Shown here in pieces: positions 35,558 to 47,128 of a stretch of 64,000 nucleotides of DNA. The stretch lies in NCBI GenBank assembly GCA_018907035.1, contig JACCIC010000014.1, forward strand, positions 2,083,001-2,147,000. The letters run 5' to 3'. Position 1 is the first letter of the stretch. Every line of letters starts with the position of its first letter. The notes under the pieces were generated by a model. That model worked only from the letters and a program-made list of their open reading frames with translations, ran no database searches and was not told the origin of the DNA. This DNA comes from Sycobia sp. Sy_11. Taxonomy: Eukaryota; Arthropoda; Insecta; Hymenoptera; Epichrysomallidae. The position numbers and the translations under genes are program-made.

Positions 35558-37185
35558 ATGCTTTTCGAAGTTCAATATTTATCCCAGGAGCACCTGGCCG
35601 GTTTTGAGAATTATAAAGTAAGTTATTATAAAAAAGTAAATATTTTCTTATTTTTGTACTTATTACATATTAACACTATTATTTTTAATTACAGTATAGT
35701 TCATTAGATACAAGTCCACTTAGTATTTATGTAATGCATCCTTTCTGGAATAAAGTAGTACAAGTAAGTTAAAAAGTTATTGAGTTATTCTATTAATTTT
35801 AATGTATTTTTTAACAATTATTCTCCTTTTTCAGTATTGTCCAAAATGGGTTGCCCCAAATGCATTAACTTTTGCAGGCTTTTTATTTACAGTATTTAAT
35901 TTCGGTGTATTTTCAAAATATGATTATTACTTTTTTGCATCGAGTAGTGATCATCCGGAGTATTCTATTATCCCAAAATGGATATTTGCTGTAGCTGCAT
36001 TTAATATATTTATGGCATATACACTAGGTAAATAATTAAATAATGGAATTTTTTTTTATATAATTATATAAAAGTTTTATATAAAAGTAACGGTGTCTTT
36101 TGTAGATGGAATTGATGGAAAGCAAGCAAGAAGAACACAAACATCGGGTCCTCTAGGAGAACTATTTGATCATGGTCTTGATAGCTGGACAACTATGCTA
36201 ATTACTAGTTGCATGTATTCTGTATTTGGAAGAACTGATTATAGTGTGTCACCTTTAAGAATGTATTTTATATTGTGGAATGTGTTTGTTAACTTTTATC
36301 TTAGCCATTGGGAAAAGTACAATACAGGTGTTTTGTTTCTGCCATGGGGATATGATGCATCAATGGTAGCAACTATAATAGTTTTTATTCTGACAAGTAT
36401 TATAGGGCATTCAGCATGGAAGTTTGAATTGTTTGGAGGAATTTCTTCAGGTACAATGTTTGAAATACTCTTGTACGTTAGTGCTCTTGTATCAAATTTG
36501 CCCATTGTCTTGTGGAATATTTACAAGTAAGTTTAAGTTGTTTGTTATTTTTAATGTAAAATTTTTAGTAAAATCATTTTGCTTAATTGGGATAATATCT
36601 ATAGATCTTATCGAGACAAAACTGGAAAAATGAGGACGTTACAAGAAGCATTAAGACCTCTTATACCATTAATTTTTTTATTTGTAATCGCTACTACTTG
36701 GGTGATATATTCTCCTAACAAAATAATAAATGAAGATCCAAGAATTATATACTTTGCTATTGGAACAATATTCTCCAATATATGTGTAAAAATCGAATTT
36801 TTTTCAATTACTTATGTGAAAATAAAGTTCAAAACATTTTAATACATAATAATTTTGAATAATTTTTTAGTGCCGTTTAATAGTATCCCAAATGAGCAAT
36901 ACAAGGTGTGAAATATTACCATGGATACTACTTCCAGTAATTGTTACGGCATTTCTTGCTTATCTTTTCCCTAGTTTGGATCTGCAATTAATGTATGCAC
37001 TAGCTGCCATTGCTTTCACAGCTCATGTTCATTATGGCACATGTGTTGTAAGTATTATTTAATTAACTAACTATTAATAAACACTCGTAATAAATTTTTA
37101 CTGTAAATGGATAATTTTCCAGGTACGTCAAATGTGCCATCATTTCAAAATCCATACATTCCATATAAAAAATTATTCAGAATGA
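35558..37185 (+). CDS. ethanolaminephosphotransferase 1 (EPT1/SELENOI family)
   Basis: Last step of the CDP-ethanolamine branch of the Kennedy pathway in the ER membrane: CDP-ethanolamine plus diacylglycerol gives phosphatidylethanolamine. Seven exons, 35558-35617, 35695-35763, 35835-36027, 36106-36526, 36605-36785, 36871-37047 and 37123-37185, give 387 residues (human SELENOI 397). The CDP-alcohol phosphotransferase motif DGx2ARx8Gx3Dx3D is complete at about residues 111-133 (DGKQARR...GELFDHGLD). Multiple hydrophobic segments fit the family's roughly ten membrane helices. VSQMSNTRC and VVRQMCHHFKIHTF match the C-terminal region of SELENOI better than CEPT1. The stop is TGA, one codon short of the position of the vertebrate selenocysteine, and a further in-frame stretch of seven codons ends at TAA 37207-37209. 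Without evidence of a SECIS element I call TGA the stop. Confidence 0.9.
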
Positions 37186-37209
37186 CTATTTGCTGATGAT
37201 ACGTGCTAA

Positions 37210-38850
37210 AACGAAGACAAAAAAGGTGATTACAAGCGATGAGTGTGAACAAACTAAAGCTAAAAACAAAGATCTGACAATTCAATATAGTTAGTTACAA
37301 AAAGATATCTTTTCTACAGCTTGAAAATTGCTCATACAGCTTTACAAGAATCTTTTTGTAAATTATGTTTACTTTAATATTATAAGTACCTGTAAAATAT
37401 TAATTTGATAAAATGCCATAGAAACTCTAATCTCATACCACTGTGATTGAAATTGTGATTGTTTAGAGAAAGATTACAATGTTATATGTATATTAAATCC
37501 AGGAAAGTTTAAGGAGTTGATATAAAATCAGGCAGGCTGCACCAAAATTTTAATACACAAAGCACTTATTTTAAATATTATGGAATTACTCGCACAATTT
37601 GTTAATCATAGATTTTATTCTTCTTTTCTCTCTATATTTAGTTTTGTTTTGGTTCATGTATAGAATAATTTTGCACCTCTTCGTTTTGAACATGTATTGT
37701 CCCTCGGACATTAGAATAACTTAAATCCAAGACTTAGCCTTAATGGCTGTACATACTGTACAAGTTTTGTAAAAGTTATGTACAAAAGTTATATATGTTA
37801 AAACTCCAACATCGAGTTTCTTGCCTATCAATAATGCGTTGATTTATATTTCTTAACTTAAGTAGGCATTATATAGATAATAATAAAATTTATTTTAATT
37901 TAATTATTATTTAAGTAGATAAATTCTGTGAGGTATTTAAGAAAAATGATTTTTTTCTTGAAAAGTACAATAAAATTAAAGAACGATTCTAATTATAAAA
38001 ATTTTTAAAGAAACGGGACTTTATAAATTCAAATAAATTAAAGAAAAAATGTATTTAATACATTTTTGAAATCCCGTTTTTAAAACAGCTCTTATTTGCA
38101 AGTCATTATTGTACTCCCTAGTCATCGTATAAACATTATGTTAAATTCTTTAAAAATTATGTTGATATAATTTTTAAATTTATATAATCATCAAACATAG
38201 ATATGCGTTTCCAAAATCCACTAAATTTAGTAGATTTAATAAATGATACAGCTAAACGTTATTTATATTTAGTAAGTTATCTTGATATTTTTGAATTGAT
38301 GGTATGTAAACATATTCATACATATTCATGTGTTCAAAGATTCGTTGAGTCATTTAATGAGTCTTTATTAAATATTTTTCCAAAGTTTATTACTACACTA
38401 ACCAGTTACTTTTTATAATTAAATAATATATCTTACCAACAAAGAAAAAATATCATGTAGTACAAGTATAAACTTTTTGTATTATGATTTTACTTGTAAT
38501 TAAGCATTTTGAACAATGAAATTAATGCGTAACTAACTTGTTATTCTACTAAAGAACATGTACAAATTACTTGGCACACATTGTGCCATAATAATGTATA
38601 TATATATATGAAAAATGTAAAACTGGTTTTTTTACATGTGTATATGCAATTTAGTAAATGTCAATATTATGGTGTTACACAGCCTTTTTGTGCTTCAATT
38701 ATTACTATATACACATTCAGTTAAATGTTAAAAAAATAATTGAATTTTTGCTGATGTGTATTAGTATCAAATTTAGAGTATGATTAGATTTGATCGAAGC
38801 TATCAAAAATATCATGCAAAAAATTGAACACATCAAATTTATTTGTATTT

Positions 38851-38922
<72 letters not shown>

Positions 38923-39158
38923 CATTTTATAGTATTGATCTGTGTTTAACAAAATATTTTTTGCATTGAACAAAGCAAAATAGTTTTATATGACTCTGTC
39001 AGATTCAAACCGGACAATTACATCATCAAAATGTGTCTTATTAAAAATGATTGTCACAAAAATGTCGAAAATAGATAAATTTTACAAAACTGAAAGTTGT
39101 GATGTTTATTTGTAATATAATTTATTTACATTTTTACAGTAAGTAACAAAAATTAAAA
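37210..39158. other. EPT1 3' UTR and convergent spacer to CHCHD7
   Basis: AT-rich. A candidate AATAAA for EPT1 lies at 37882-37887. (TA)n occupies 38854-38919. A 71-codon open frame at 38203 has ordinary AT-rich composition and no motif. No gene is supported. Confidence 0.55.
38854..38919. repeat. (TA)n microsatellite
   Basis: About 65 bases of TA, among the longest in the window. Confidence 0.95.
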
Positions 39159-39629
39159 TTAATACTTCTTAGATTTTAGATATTCTTCTTTTATTTTTTT
39201 TCTTTCTTCTACTGAAGGTAGTAATGGAGATATGCCCTTAAGTTTTCGGTGTGTTTGTATCTGTAACTAAGATAATTATTTTTGAAATCAAAATAATTAA
39301 GAATTTAGTAATCTCAATTAATATTTTTATGTATACCCAAAATTTTTTACAATTATTATAGTTATCAAAATAAAGCTGACATTTATCTTGGTCATAATTG
39401 TTTTCATTTAAACAATTAAAAGTTAATTTATGTTCCTAAAAACAATAAAGGAAAATATAAATTCCTATATTATTCCGATCTACAGGTATTAATTTAATGA
39501 TTAGATAAGGTATGAAAAATATAATACCTTTAAACATGGATTGTTTTCCTCATTCGTTAATTGGGATTTTGATTGTTTTATTAATTTTTTATCTTTAATT
39601 AAACTTTCGTTTTCTCTGTTATCAATCAT
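39159..39629 (-). CDS. CHCHD7: CHCHD7/COX23-like twin CX9C protein
   Basis: Small intermembrane-space protein imported and oxidised by the MIA40 relay. The yeast relative Cox23 is needed for cytochrome oxidase assembly. Three exons on the minus strand, 39629-39528, 39435-39337 and 39260-39159, all phase 0, 100 residues. Two CX9C pairs are visible: C33[10 protein letters not shown]43 and, after [13 protein letters not shown]54[10 protein letters not shown]64. CLNENNYD and NCKKFW match CHCHD7, as does the C-terminal [12 protein letters not shown] segment (compare PSMPTAEER). It is too exon-broken to appear as a long ORF. The ATG is preceded by ATTTCAGAAA, so a 5' UTR exon may lie upstream. Confidence 0.85.
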
Positions 39630-40129
39630 TTTCTGAAATATGATTGAATTACATTATTTATAATACTAAATGTTTTGAATCTTAACAAATCTATTAGATT
39701 AAAAATATATATTTTTAAATATGCGATTATATTAAACCAATATATTCTAAATTATAATTTTTTATTACTGCAAAAGATTTCAAAAATACAGCTATGAATT
39801 TTATAAAATAATTCTTAAATATTCTGTGTATTTTCATCATACTTTTATACACAACATTTTACATTGAACTAAACTATGTATTTTAAATATTATTGTTTAA
39901 TGATATAGTATACATAAATAAGTAACATATTTTATTTAATGTGATAATATTCATATAAATTTATTTTCAAATATGAGAATTAAATAATTTACATGAAGTA
40001 AAAACAAGTTATTGTAGTATTTATTATTATCAATATTGAATATTCTTTATCCTTAAAAATATAAACAATAGAATAGAATCTATTAAATTTAATTATGTTA
40101 TACTTTGTACCTTATATAATTCAAATAAA

Positions 40130-40300
40130 ACTATAGGTACATTGATATTTTATTGCTTCTTGACTATTTGAATGTCTTATTGCTTGTATTAAATTATACC
40201 AAACATTTTTGTTTTCACTAGTTTCGAAGTCCAAAATTTCTTCTAAAGAAAGTACAGTATTAAGATCACTAATTCTAAAAATTGTACATATTAAATTAAG
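40130..40300 (-). other. possible upstream exon, minus strand
   Basis: Read on the minus strand, a 50-codon open stretch from about 40287 to 40135 has protein-like composition (DLNTVLSLEEILDFETSEN, then VWYNLIQAIRHSNSQEAIKY). It sits after CAATTTTTAG, which could be an acceptor, and ends at an in-frame TGA. I do not recognise it. It could be an exon of a small gene, a separate gene near CHCHD7, or a relic. Confidence 0.3.
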
Positions 40301-40439
40301 ATTAGAATATAAAGTTTCTTTATTATTACCAGTTAACTATTTATTGTAGGGTATTAAAATAATTTATTAATACAAGATAGTATTAAGTAAAGTGCATAAT
40401 AGGTTTAAACTTGTAAAAATGTACAAAGATCAAGTGTGC

Positions 40440-40612
40440 TATCTATGTGCTATCATTATCTATCGTGGTCGCCAGTCGCCATCATGACAGAAACGTAACA
40501 CTCTCAGACACCGTTTTACCAGTTTCACCATTCACTAAGGTTTCACCACTTTCATCAAAATCAAATCACCAGCACGTCACACAGTCACACATCACGGCAG
40601 TCGGCACACCGA
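40440..40612. other. GC-richer segment left of the inverted repeat
   Basis: A tcacca/cagtc-rich stretch with higher GC than its surroundings, directly against the inverted-repeat arm. It may be promoter sequence of a leftward gene or part of the repeat unit. The sequence does not decide. Confidence 0.3.
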
Positions 40613-41256
40613 GAATATGGCGGGAAGAGAGTAGAGAGAAGGAGTGGAAACTCCGCTCACTTTACATAGGAAAAGCTTATCAAAAATTAGTCGGAGATGG
40701 TAGTTCAGATTTATCCGGTAGACGTCGCTGCTTGGAAATCCCTCAATGATTCTGCATGCAACAGAAAAAGAAAGAAAAAGCCAAAGCGATTAAGGGAAAA
40801 AGAAGCAAAAGTAGGGAAGTAGAGATTAACTTCCCCCTCTCTCACTGCATACCCCCATTTTCTTTTCTTCAAATACATGCATTTGAACGAGCAACCCCAC
40901 AGGGTGTCGCCACCTTGCGGCCAGTTCTATCCAGAAGTTCTGCCGTGTAATTTGACACGATTTTAGCGGGGTTTCCACTCCTTTTCTCTATCCTCCATAG
41001 TAGAGAGAGAGGAAAAGTTAAATCTCTTCTCCCCTTCTTCTGCTTCTTTTCTTCTCCCTACTCGCTTTGGCTTTTGCTTTCTTTTTCTGTTGCATGCAGA
41101 ATCATTGAGGAATTTCCAAGCAGCGACGTCTACCGGACAAATCTGAACTACCATCTTCAGCTAATTTTTGATAAGCTTTTCCTATGTAAAGCGAGCGGAG
41201 TTTTTATTCCTTCTGTTTATCCTCCATTTTCACTCCTCTCTGCCCTCCATATTCTT
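40613..41256. repeat. long inverted repeat (arms ~220-240 bp)
   Basis: The left arm 40613-40830 and right arm 41013-41256 are reverse complements at roughly 90 percent identity by eye, for example cataggaaaagcttatcaaa against tttgataagcttttcctatg and ggtagacgtcgctgcttgga against its mirror. The ~180-base spacer holds a partial third copy of the arm's outer end (around 40968-41006) in the right arm's orientation, and a GC-rich segment 40890-40965. Both arms encode the same short frame (KLRSLYIGKAYQKL, then DLSGRRRCLEIPQ) read toward the spacer from either side. Confidence 0.85.
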
Positions 41257-41269
41257 TAGGTACAGTGTG

Positions 41270-43060
41270 GTGTTAGACGAAGACTATATGGCCAGCAATA
41301 GTTGATGGTGCTGCAGTCGTAGCGCGAAATTCAAGTAGATACAAAGACTGCATCATCCTGGATTTGGAACAAAAAGTACGCTATCCGCATAACCCACCCT
41401 CTCTCTTAGATAAACTTTGGTTGTAAAGAAAAGATTTGGATCACTGGTAGGGAGTGACGAGAGTGGCGAGGGGCTGATGAAAGTAAAAGATCATAATCAT
41501 TGTGAAAATGAAAGAGAAGAGTGTTTAAATGGATTTTGAGGGGTTTTTAGAAATGAGAAGATTTTTAAAAGGGGGATAGACATAAGCCGCAGTAACGGAT
41601 TATAAAAGAGATGCACGTAAGTGGAGTGTCTAAAGCAATTCCAAAAGATGTGTTCGAGGTCTTCCTCTTCTTAATGATAAGGGCAGATATGGAAATTAAG
41701 AAGATTCTTGTGGAAGAGGCTGTAGGCAAGGTTAGAATGAATCTTTCTTATTCGACAGAGGAGTCAATTTCTAAATATTGGAGCGAAAGCGAATGAAAGC
41801 ACGGCTTAGTGCAAGGAGTGTAAAACTCTAGAAAATAGAGACGCTTGTAAGATGCTTATAAGTTTTAAGGAACAGTTCGAAGAAGGAGGAAATAAGCTCA
41901 TTGTAATAGTGAAAATTATCTGAGCTAGCTGATCAGCTAGGCACTGATCGCGATGAAAGTTGATATCAGAAACGGGATTTTGTAAATTGGAGATGTAAAT
42001 ATAACATGATAAACTGTGTTAGCCGTCTATGTTTGAGAAACGTTTGAAGAACAGGATAGTTGGAAGATTATTGTGATTGTTGGTATGGTTGAGAAGAGTT
42101 TCAAGCGAAGGAAAGGATTATTGAAGGAAGAGAAAGATTTTATGTTAGCTTTACAAACTAATTTCCGTTGCAATAGGTGAAATACAACTTGGCGAGATTC
42201 TGTGTATACTTTTTAGAGAACCTGAAAGGAATTAAAAATTCAGCGATCTTTCGGTGTAAGATACAGTATGCTTGGTAAATTTGGAAGCGCGATTTTTGCA
42301 AAGGCTGCGAATGAGATTGGCATGAAGAGTTATTTTATGGATGAAGAAGCGAAAATGAAAAGTCCAGGAGAGCTTAGAATCAAGTGTGATACCTAGGAAT
42401 TTCATAGTGGAGGAGATGGAATAGTGGTATCTCCAAAAAAATAGAGGCTTTAGAGGTATTCATATATTTTCTGGAAAAGATAACGAGTTGATGAAGGGCG
42501 ATGACAGAAGCTGAGATCAGATGAGTTGATAAAAAGGGTGATGTTGTCAGCAAAGCATCGATAGTTGCAATCGGGACAGATAGGGTCTTGGATCTGGGAG
42601 GTCTAAAGGTTGTAGAACAAATAGCTGGCTCCACAGACTTGTGCGACATTAGGGGCGAGCAAGGAAAGGTCTCCGTTGTTGACCATCGATGTTAAAATGG
42701 TGCATCCTTCAGTGAGCTAGATTGAAGATGAATATTCCAAGAGAATCTGAGGTCTTAAAAGATGACAGAGAGGATATCAGGGTAGACAGTGTCGATGGTA
42801 TCTTTAATTTTTCTAAATCAATTCCCAGTGAAGGAATCATTAGCGAAGGAGTTGCAGATGTAAATAAAAATAAAATTGTTAAGGAAAACTAACTGAGGAG
42901 GGGGTGAGGCAGTGAAGTATTTGGTCGACTATTAAAGACGACGCAATATCATGTATTTCAGAAGTTTGATGATAGATTGGGCGAAATATAACAGTTGATT
43001 TTGTAAACAACGACGTGCTTTACAATGAGAAACCATTCTGTTTATAGAAATTCGTGTAGA
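41270..43060 (-). mobile_element. decayed non-LTR retrotransposon (reverse transcriptase and C-terminal end)
   Basis: On the minus strand, with frame changes and stops, the translation gives FLGITLDSKLSW near 42400-42360, the typical end of a LINE reverse-transcriptase domain, and further on EEEDLEHIFWNCFRH near 41680-41630, the cysteine-histidine segment found near the C-terminus of jockey, I and R1-type elements (compare EHIFxxCP). The catalytic YADD box is not recoverable and the 5' half is missing or unrecognisable. The minus-strand 3' end runs straight into the right arm of the inverted repeat. Confidence 0.72.
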
Positions 43061-43566
43061 AGTTTTCAGACCTGTATATACGATCGCACACAAAAATCAC
43101 GAAACAAGAGGAGGCAAGTATCAATTTGATTTTAATATCTTAAAAAGATCATATTTTTCTTCATATTATTCTCTTCAAATTAAAATAGGTAAATTCTTCA
43201 TATTTGGAAGGCACTTTTTTTATTTTTCAATAATTTTATTCTAAATACCTTAATAAATATTTTTATCGGTCTCACAGTCTTTGTACTATAATATATTATC
43301 TCGGATACTATACTAAAATACTGACAGCCAGACTTTTCTTGTTTATGATCATCCCCGAAGAATTTGAAATAGAACTTATTACTAAAAATAAATTAGATTA
43401 AAAATTAAACATAATAAAAATAAAAATAATAATAAAATAAAATAAAACTAATAAACAAATAAACTATATTCTATGTTAGCAAAGGACAACCCATAGGCAT
43501 ATATAAATCTATGGTACACTTTGACTGTCCCCATCCACTACCTTAAATTTAAATTCTCCTTTGGCG

Positions 43567-43611
43567 TTCGACGTTTCGAACCACTACGGTTCATCTTCAA
43601 GGACTAAACTG
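43567..43611 (+). repeat. short transposon-like hairpin motif
   Basis: The segment gacgtttcgaaccactacgg followed by ttcatcttcaagga contains gaacc/ggttc around a five-base loop. I recognise this layout (acgtttcg, small stem-loop, catcttcaag) as common at the ends of interspersed insect repeats, often Penelope-like ones. The family is not proved. Confidence 0.35.
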
Positions 43612-43682
43612 TTTAGTGAATAATTTTTTCATAATTTCGTTTAAATTATTATTACTTATATCTTATTTCTGTATAATTTCTG

Positions 43683-43684
<2 letters not shown>

Positions 43685-43724
<40 letters not shown>

Positions 43725-43747
43725 CACACACACTATATATATATATA

Positions 43748-43817
<70 letters not shown>
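43685..43817. repeat. compound (TA)n-(TG)n microsatellite
   Basis: TA at 43685-43721, a short CA and TA bridge, then about 66 bases of TG at 43752-43817. Confidence 0.95.
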
Positions 43818-43819
<2 letters not shown>

Positions 43820-44363
43820 TATTTGTTTTCTGTAAACTAGGTAAAAACGTGTATTGTTTTAAAAAATACAAAAATCCGAAGATTTCATTGACTGTTATAG
43901 GAAGTTAAACTAAACAATTGAAAATAAATTATATTGCATATTAATTTATATTAGTTGCATTTATATATATTATAGAAAAGTCCCTTATTTCTTGAGGTCA
44001 AAAAAACACGTAAATTTTTCTTTCTAATTAGCATGAATTCCCTTCTGCTCTTGTATTTGAATAAGCTACTTGGTAATAATTTGTTAGATCTTGGAAGCTT
44101 CTTTTGTTTTATATAGTGTAATAACTGGTAATAGAAAATGAATTCAGAAAATTGCACTGTTACACCACGATGAGCACATCCTGTTTTTTGTATCCCCTCT
44201 ATAACCGGACGCACGAAGTGAATACCGTTTCGTCTTTCGTGGGCCATCGATATATGCGTTATTCGTATCCGTATTGTATCTGTAATCCTGTTATGTATTA
44301 AAGCGGATTTATATGCATATTGGTATTTATACTGTTTGGTAATTAGTTTGTAACTGATAGAGG

Positions 44364-44425
<62 letters not shown>

Positions 44426-44615
44426 TTTCATATATACCAAGTTAACCAGATGAGGCCAAAAAAGAAAAAATAGAATGGAATCATGAGGATTAATTTGAAA
44501 GCAAAAAATAAAATTACATCCTTACACCGATCGAGATTATATATATTTATGATAATAATTGATAAAATAGGGAGACAGTTTGTTCGTGAATCATAGTGCA
44601 CTAAAGTGACTAAAG

Positions 44616-44668
<53 letters not shown>

Positions 44669-44719
44669 CATACATGTACACGCACACGTACACACGCTTC
44701 TATTAAAAATAATTATATA

Positions 44720-44781
<62 letters not shown>

Positions 44782-45217
44782 CATTTGTAGAGAGAAAAAG
44801 AGAGAACGATGAACTAGAGAAGACGAGGCGACGGTGGTCTTAACCATGTCTCAACCACGGTCTCTACACAACGATGAGGTTGGTGTGTGAGCCGTGTAGC
44901 CGTGAGGTGATACATTCCTGCACTCTTCAGTGAATGCTTCCTAATATATACATCATAATATAATGTTTAGCTAACCGGGATTTTCCTTGTTCTCCTTCAA
45001 ATTTATTGGTAATCTTTCTCAATAATCGAGGTAAAAGTACATAAGATATATTTATTGACACGTGTAATGAGCAGCAGGAGCCATCAGGAAGGCTCTATAT
45101 ATTAATTAGGGACCGTAAAGTGCTAACGAACGGGGCGACGGCTGGTTGACTGCACTGCTGCTGATATCAGCAATAGGAAAAGAGGGATAGGTATAGTGAG
45201 TGAGTGAGTGAGTGAGT

Positions 45218-45289
<72 letters not shown>

Positions 45290-45667
45290 AGGTGTCCGTG
45301 ACGTCATGTCGAACATGCCAACACTCATTTCATCGAAATGCGGCTGTTTTGATTCATGCTAGCCGAGAATTGCACTTGAGATCCGGAGGACGAAGCTTGG
45401 TCTAGTTAAAATATTAAGTAAAGGTAAGAAGTTTAGTTCTCGTAATTGGATTTGTAGTTATAGTTTTATGGTAAGAAGTTTGGTAAACGTTAAGTTGAGA
45501 GGTATTGGAGCTCAATTGTTGCTTGTGTGAGCTGCACACACAGTTATATCAGTTATACTTGATAATTGCCTTTTTCAAACTTTCTATAATGCACTGTTTT
45601 TTACCAGTACAGACTAGTGCCAAGCCATCTGTGAGTGTAATCAAGTTTGGAGATCAGGTCAAGAAAA
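43818..45667 (+). promoter_or_regulatory. par-6 upstream region and leader
   Basis: Holds (TA)n at 44369-44422 and 44723-44780, (CT)n at 44618-44666, and tandem TGAG units (45196-45223) passing into (GA)n at 45222-45284. Sequence from about 44810 to 45400 is less AT-rich and is the likeliest promoter. Upstream frames include a 65-codon ORF at 45505-45702 that overlaps the par-6 start codon in another frame and could dampen translation if transcribed. Confidence 0.45.
45222..45284. repeat. (GA)n microsatellite in the par-6 upstream region
   Basis: About 62 bases of GA, about 380 bases before the par-6 start codon. Such tracts can act as GAGA-factor sites in insects. Confidence 0.95.
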
Positions 45668-47128
45668 ATGTCCAAAAACAAATTACACTCTCAAATCCAT
45701 AGTAATATTGTTCCTGTTAAAAGTAAAGTGAGTAAAGATCTTAATTTCATTAGGCTCAATGAAAATATTTATAAATTTTTATTTTCTTGAAAATTTTTAC
45801 TATGCTAAACTAAGGATTTAATTCCTTTCAAATAGTTTGATGCAGATATTATTAGATTTTCAATTAATCGCAATGAGTCCACAAACTATGAAGAGTTTCG
45901 GAAACTTTTGGCTGAAAGACATGATGTAGGTCCTGATTTAAATTTTAATATTTGGTATACAGATCCAACGGATGGAGATCTTCTACCAATTAATAATGAT
46001 AATAACCTAGCAAGGGCACTAGTTGCTGCAAAACCTCTTTTAAGAATTTTGATTCAGAGGCAAGGTGAGTAAAAATTTTAAATTTTGTAATAAATATTAG
46101 GGTCTAATTTTATCCACTTATGATACTAATTAAATTTTTTATGTAATTCATTAAAATTATAGTTTAATTGGTGTTTTTCTTACAGGAGATGGATTAGAAG
46201 ATATGAATGGATGTAACACAATTAAACCAAAAAATTTAATATCTAGTATCTTAGGTGGAACACCTGGGAAACCAAAACCTCTTGCTATATCAAATCCTCA
46301 TGATTTTAGACAGGCTAGTGAAATCTTTAGTTTATTTTAATCTAATTAATAATTTAATATTTCACTAGAATAATGGACAGTAAATGAGTATAAGAATATA
46401 CTTTTTAACCTAAAGTTTTGGTAATTCTTCATTCTTTTGTAGGTTTCAGCAATAATTGATGTTGATATTTTACCAGAAACATGTCGTCGTGTGAAACTTC
46501 TAAAACATGGTTTGGATAAACCTTTAGGTTTTTATATAAAAGATGGTGAAAGTTATAGAGTAGGTCCTACAGGTAGCTATGAAAAGGTTCCTGGTGTTTT
46601 CATAAGTAGACTTGTACCAGGTGGGTTAGCTGAAGGTACTGGATTATTGGCAGTTAACGATGAAGTGTTAGAAGTAAATGGTATTGAAGTAGCTGGAAAA
46701 ACTCTTGATCAGGTACAAATTTTAATACTGATTCATGTATATTTAAAATAAATTAAAATTCAAATATTATGTATATAGTTATAATGGTGTTAACATATTT
46801 TGAGAAATATTTTTATAAAAAAATTTCGTAGGTTACAGACATGATGATTGCAAATTCCTCAAATCTTATCATTACGGTTAAACCTGCAAATCAAAGAGCA
46901 GCGTTGGTGGTACCACGTCGAGGTTCTTTCTCACGTAATAGTCAGCTTTCCTCAGGCAGTCAGCAATCGATGCAGAGTGCTGCAACAGGTAGTGACGAAG
47001 ATGCAGATGAAATAGTTGACTTAACAGGAGTAAATTTGCATGACGATGCAACTGGTTCATCACATCATCAATCTCATCATCATCATAATCGTTTCAGTCA
47101 TCACGATCAAGGTGTTTTACATCTCTGA
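45668..47128 (+). CDS. par-6: Par-6 cell polarity scaffold (PB1, semi-CRIB, PDZ)
   Basis: Core of the Par-6/aPKC complex at the apical cortex: the PB1 domain binds aPKC, the semi-CRIB with the PDZ binds Cdc42-GTP, and the PDZ also binds Crumbs/Stardust, Lgl and Par-3. Five exons, 45668-45727, 45836-46064, 46186-46313, 46443-46712 and 46832-47128, give 327 residues. MSKNK at the start matches Drosophila par-6. PB1 covers about residues 21-97 ([11 protein letters not shown], then [18 protein letters not shown], the acidic OPCA-like loop). The semi-CRIB is [14 protein letters not shown], with the proline-free form of the CRIB motif. The PDZ from about residue 153 has PLGFYIKDG as carboxylate-binding loop and ends [20 protein letters not shown]. 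The tail is Ser, His and Asp rich. Intron 3 starts GC instead of GT. Confidence 0.95.

Noticed and set aside
37186..37330. ATGA...AA...TGA words as a SECIS element for EPT1
   Set aside because: The sequence between them is A-rich and does not pair into the long helix a SECIS needs; left as a check in the finding.
38203..38418. 71-codon frame between EPT1 and CHCHD7
   Set aside because: AT-rich, codon composition of the surroundings, no motif.
43616..43871. ORFs of Ile-Tyr, Val-Cys or Thr-His repeats over microsatellites
   Set aside because: Translations of (TA)n and (TG)n tracts; the same applies to those near 3754-4223, 22228, 34594, 44606 and 52682.
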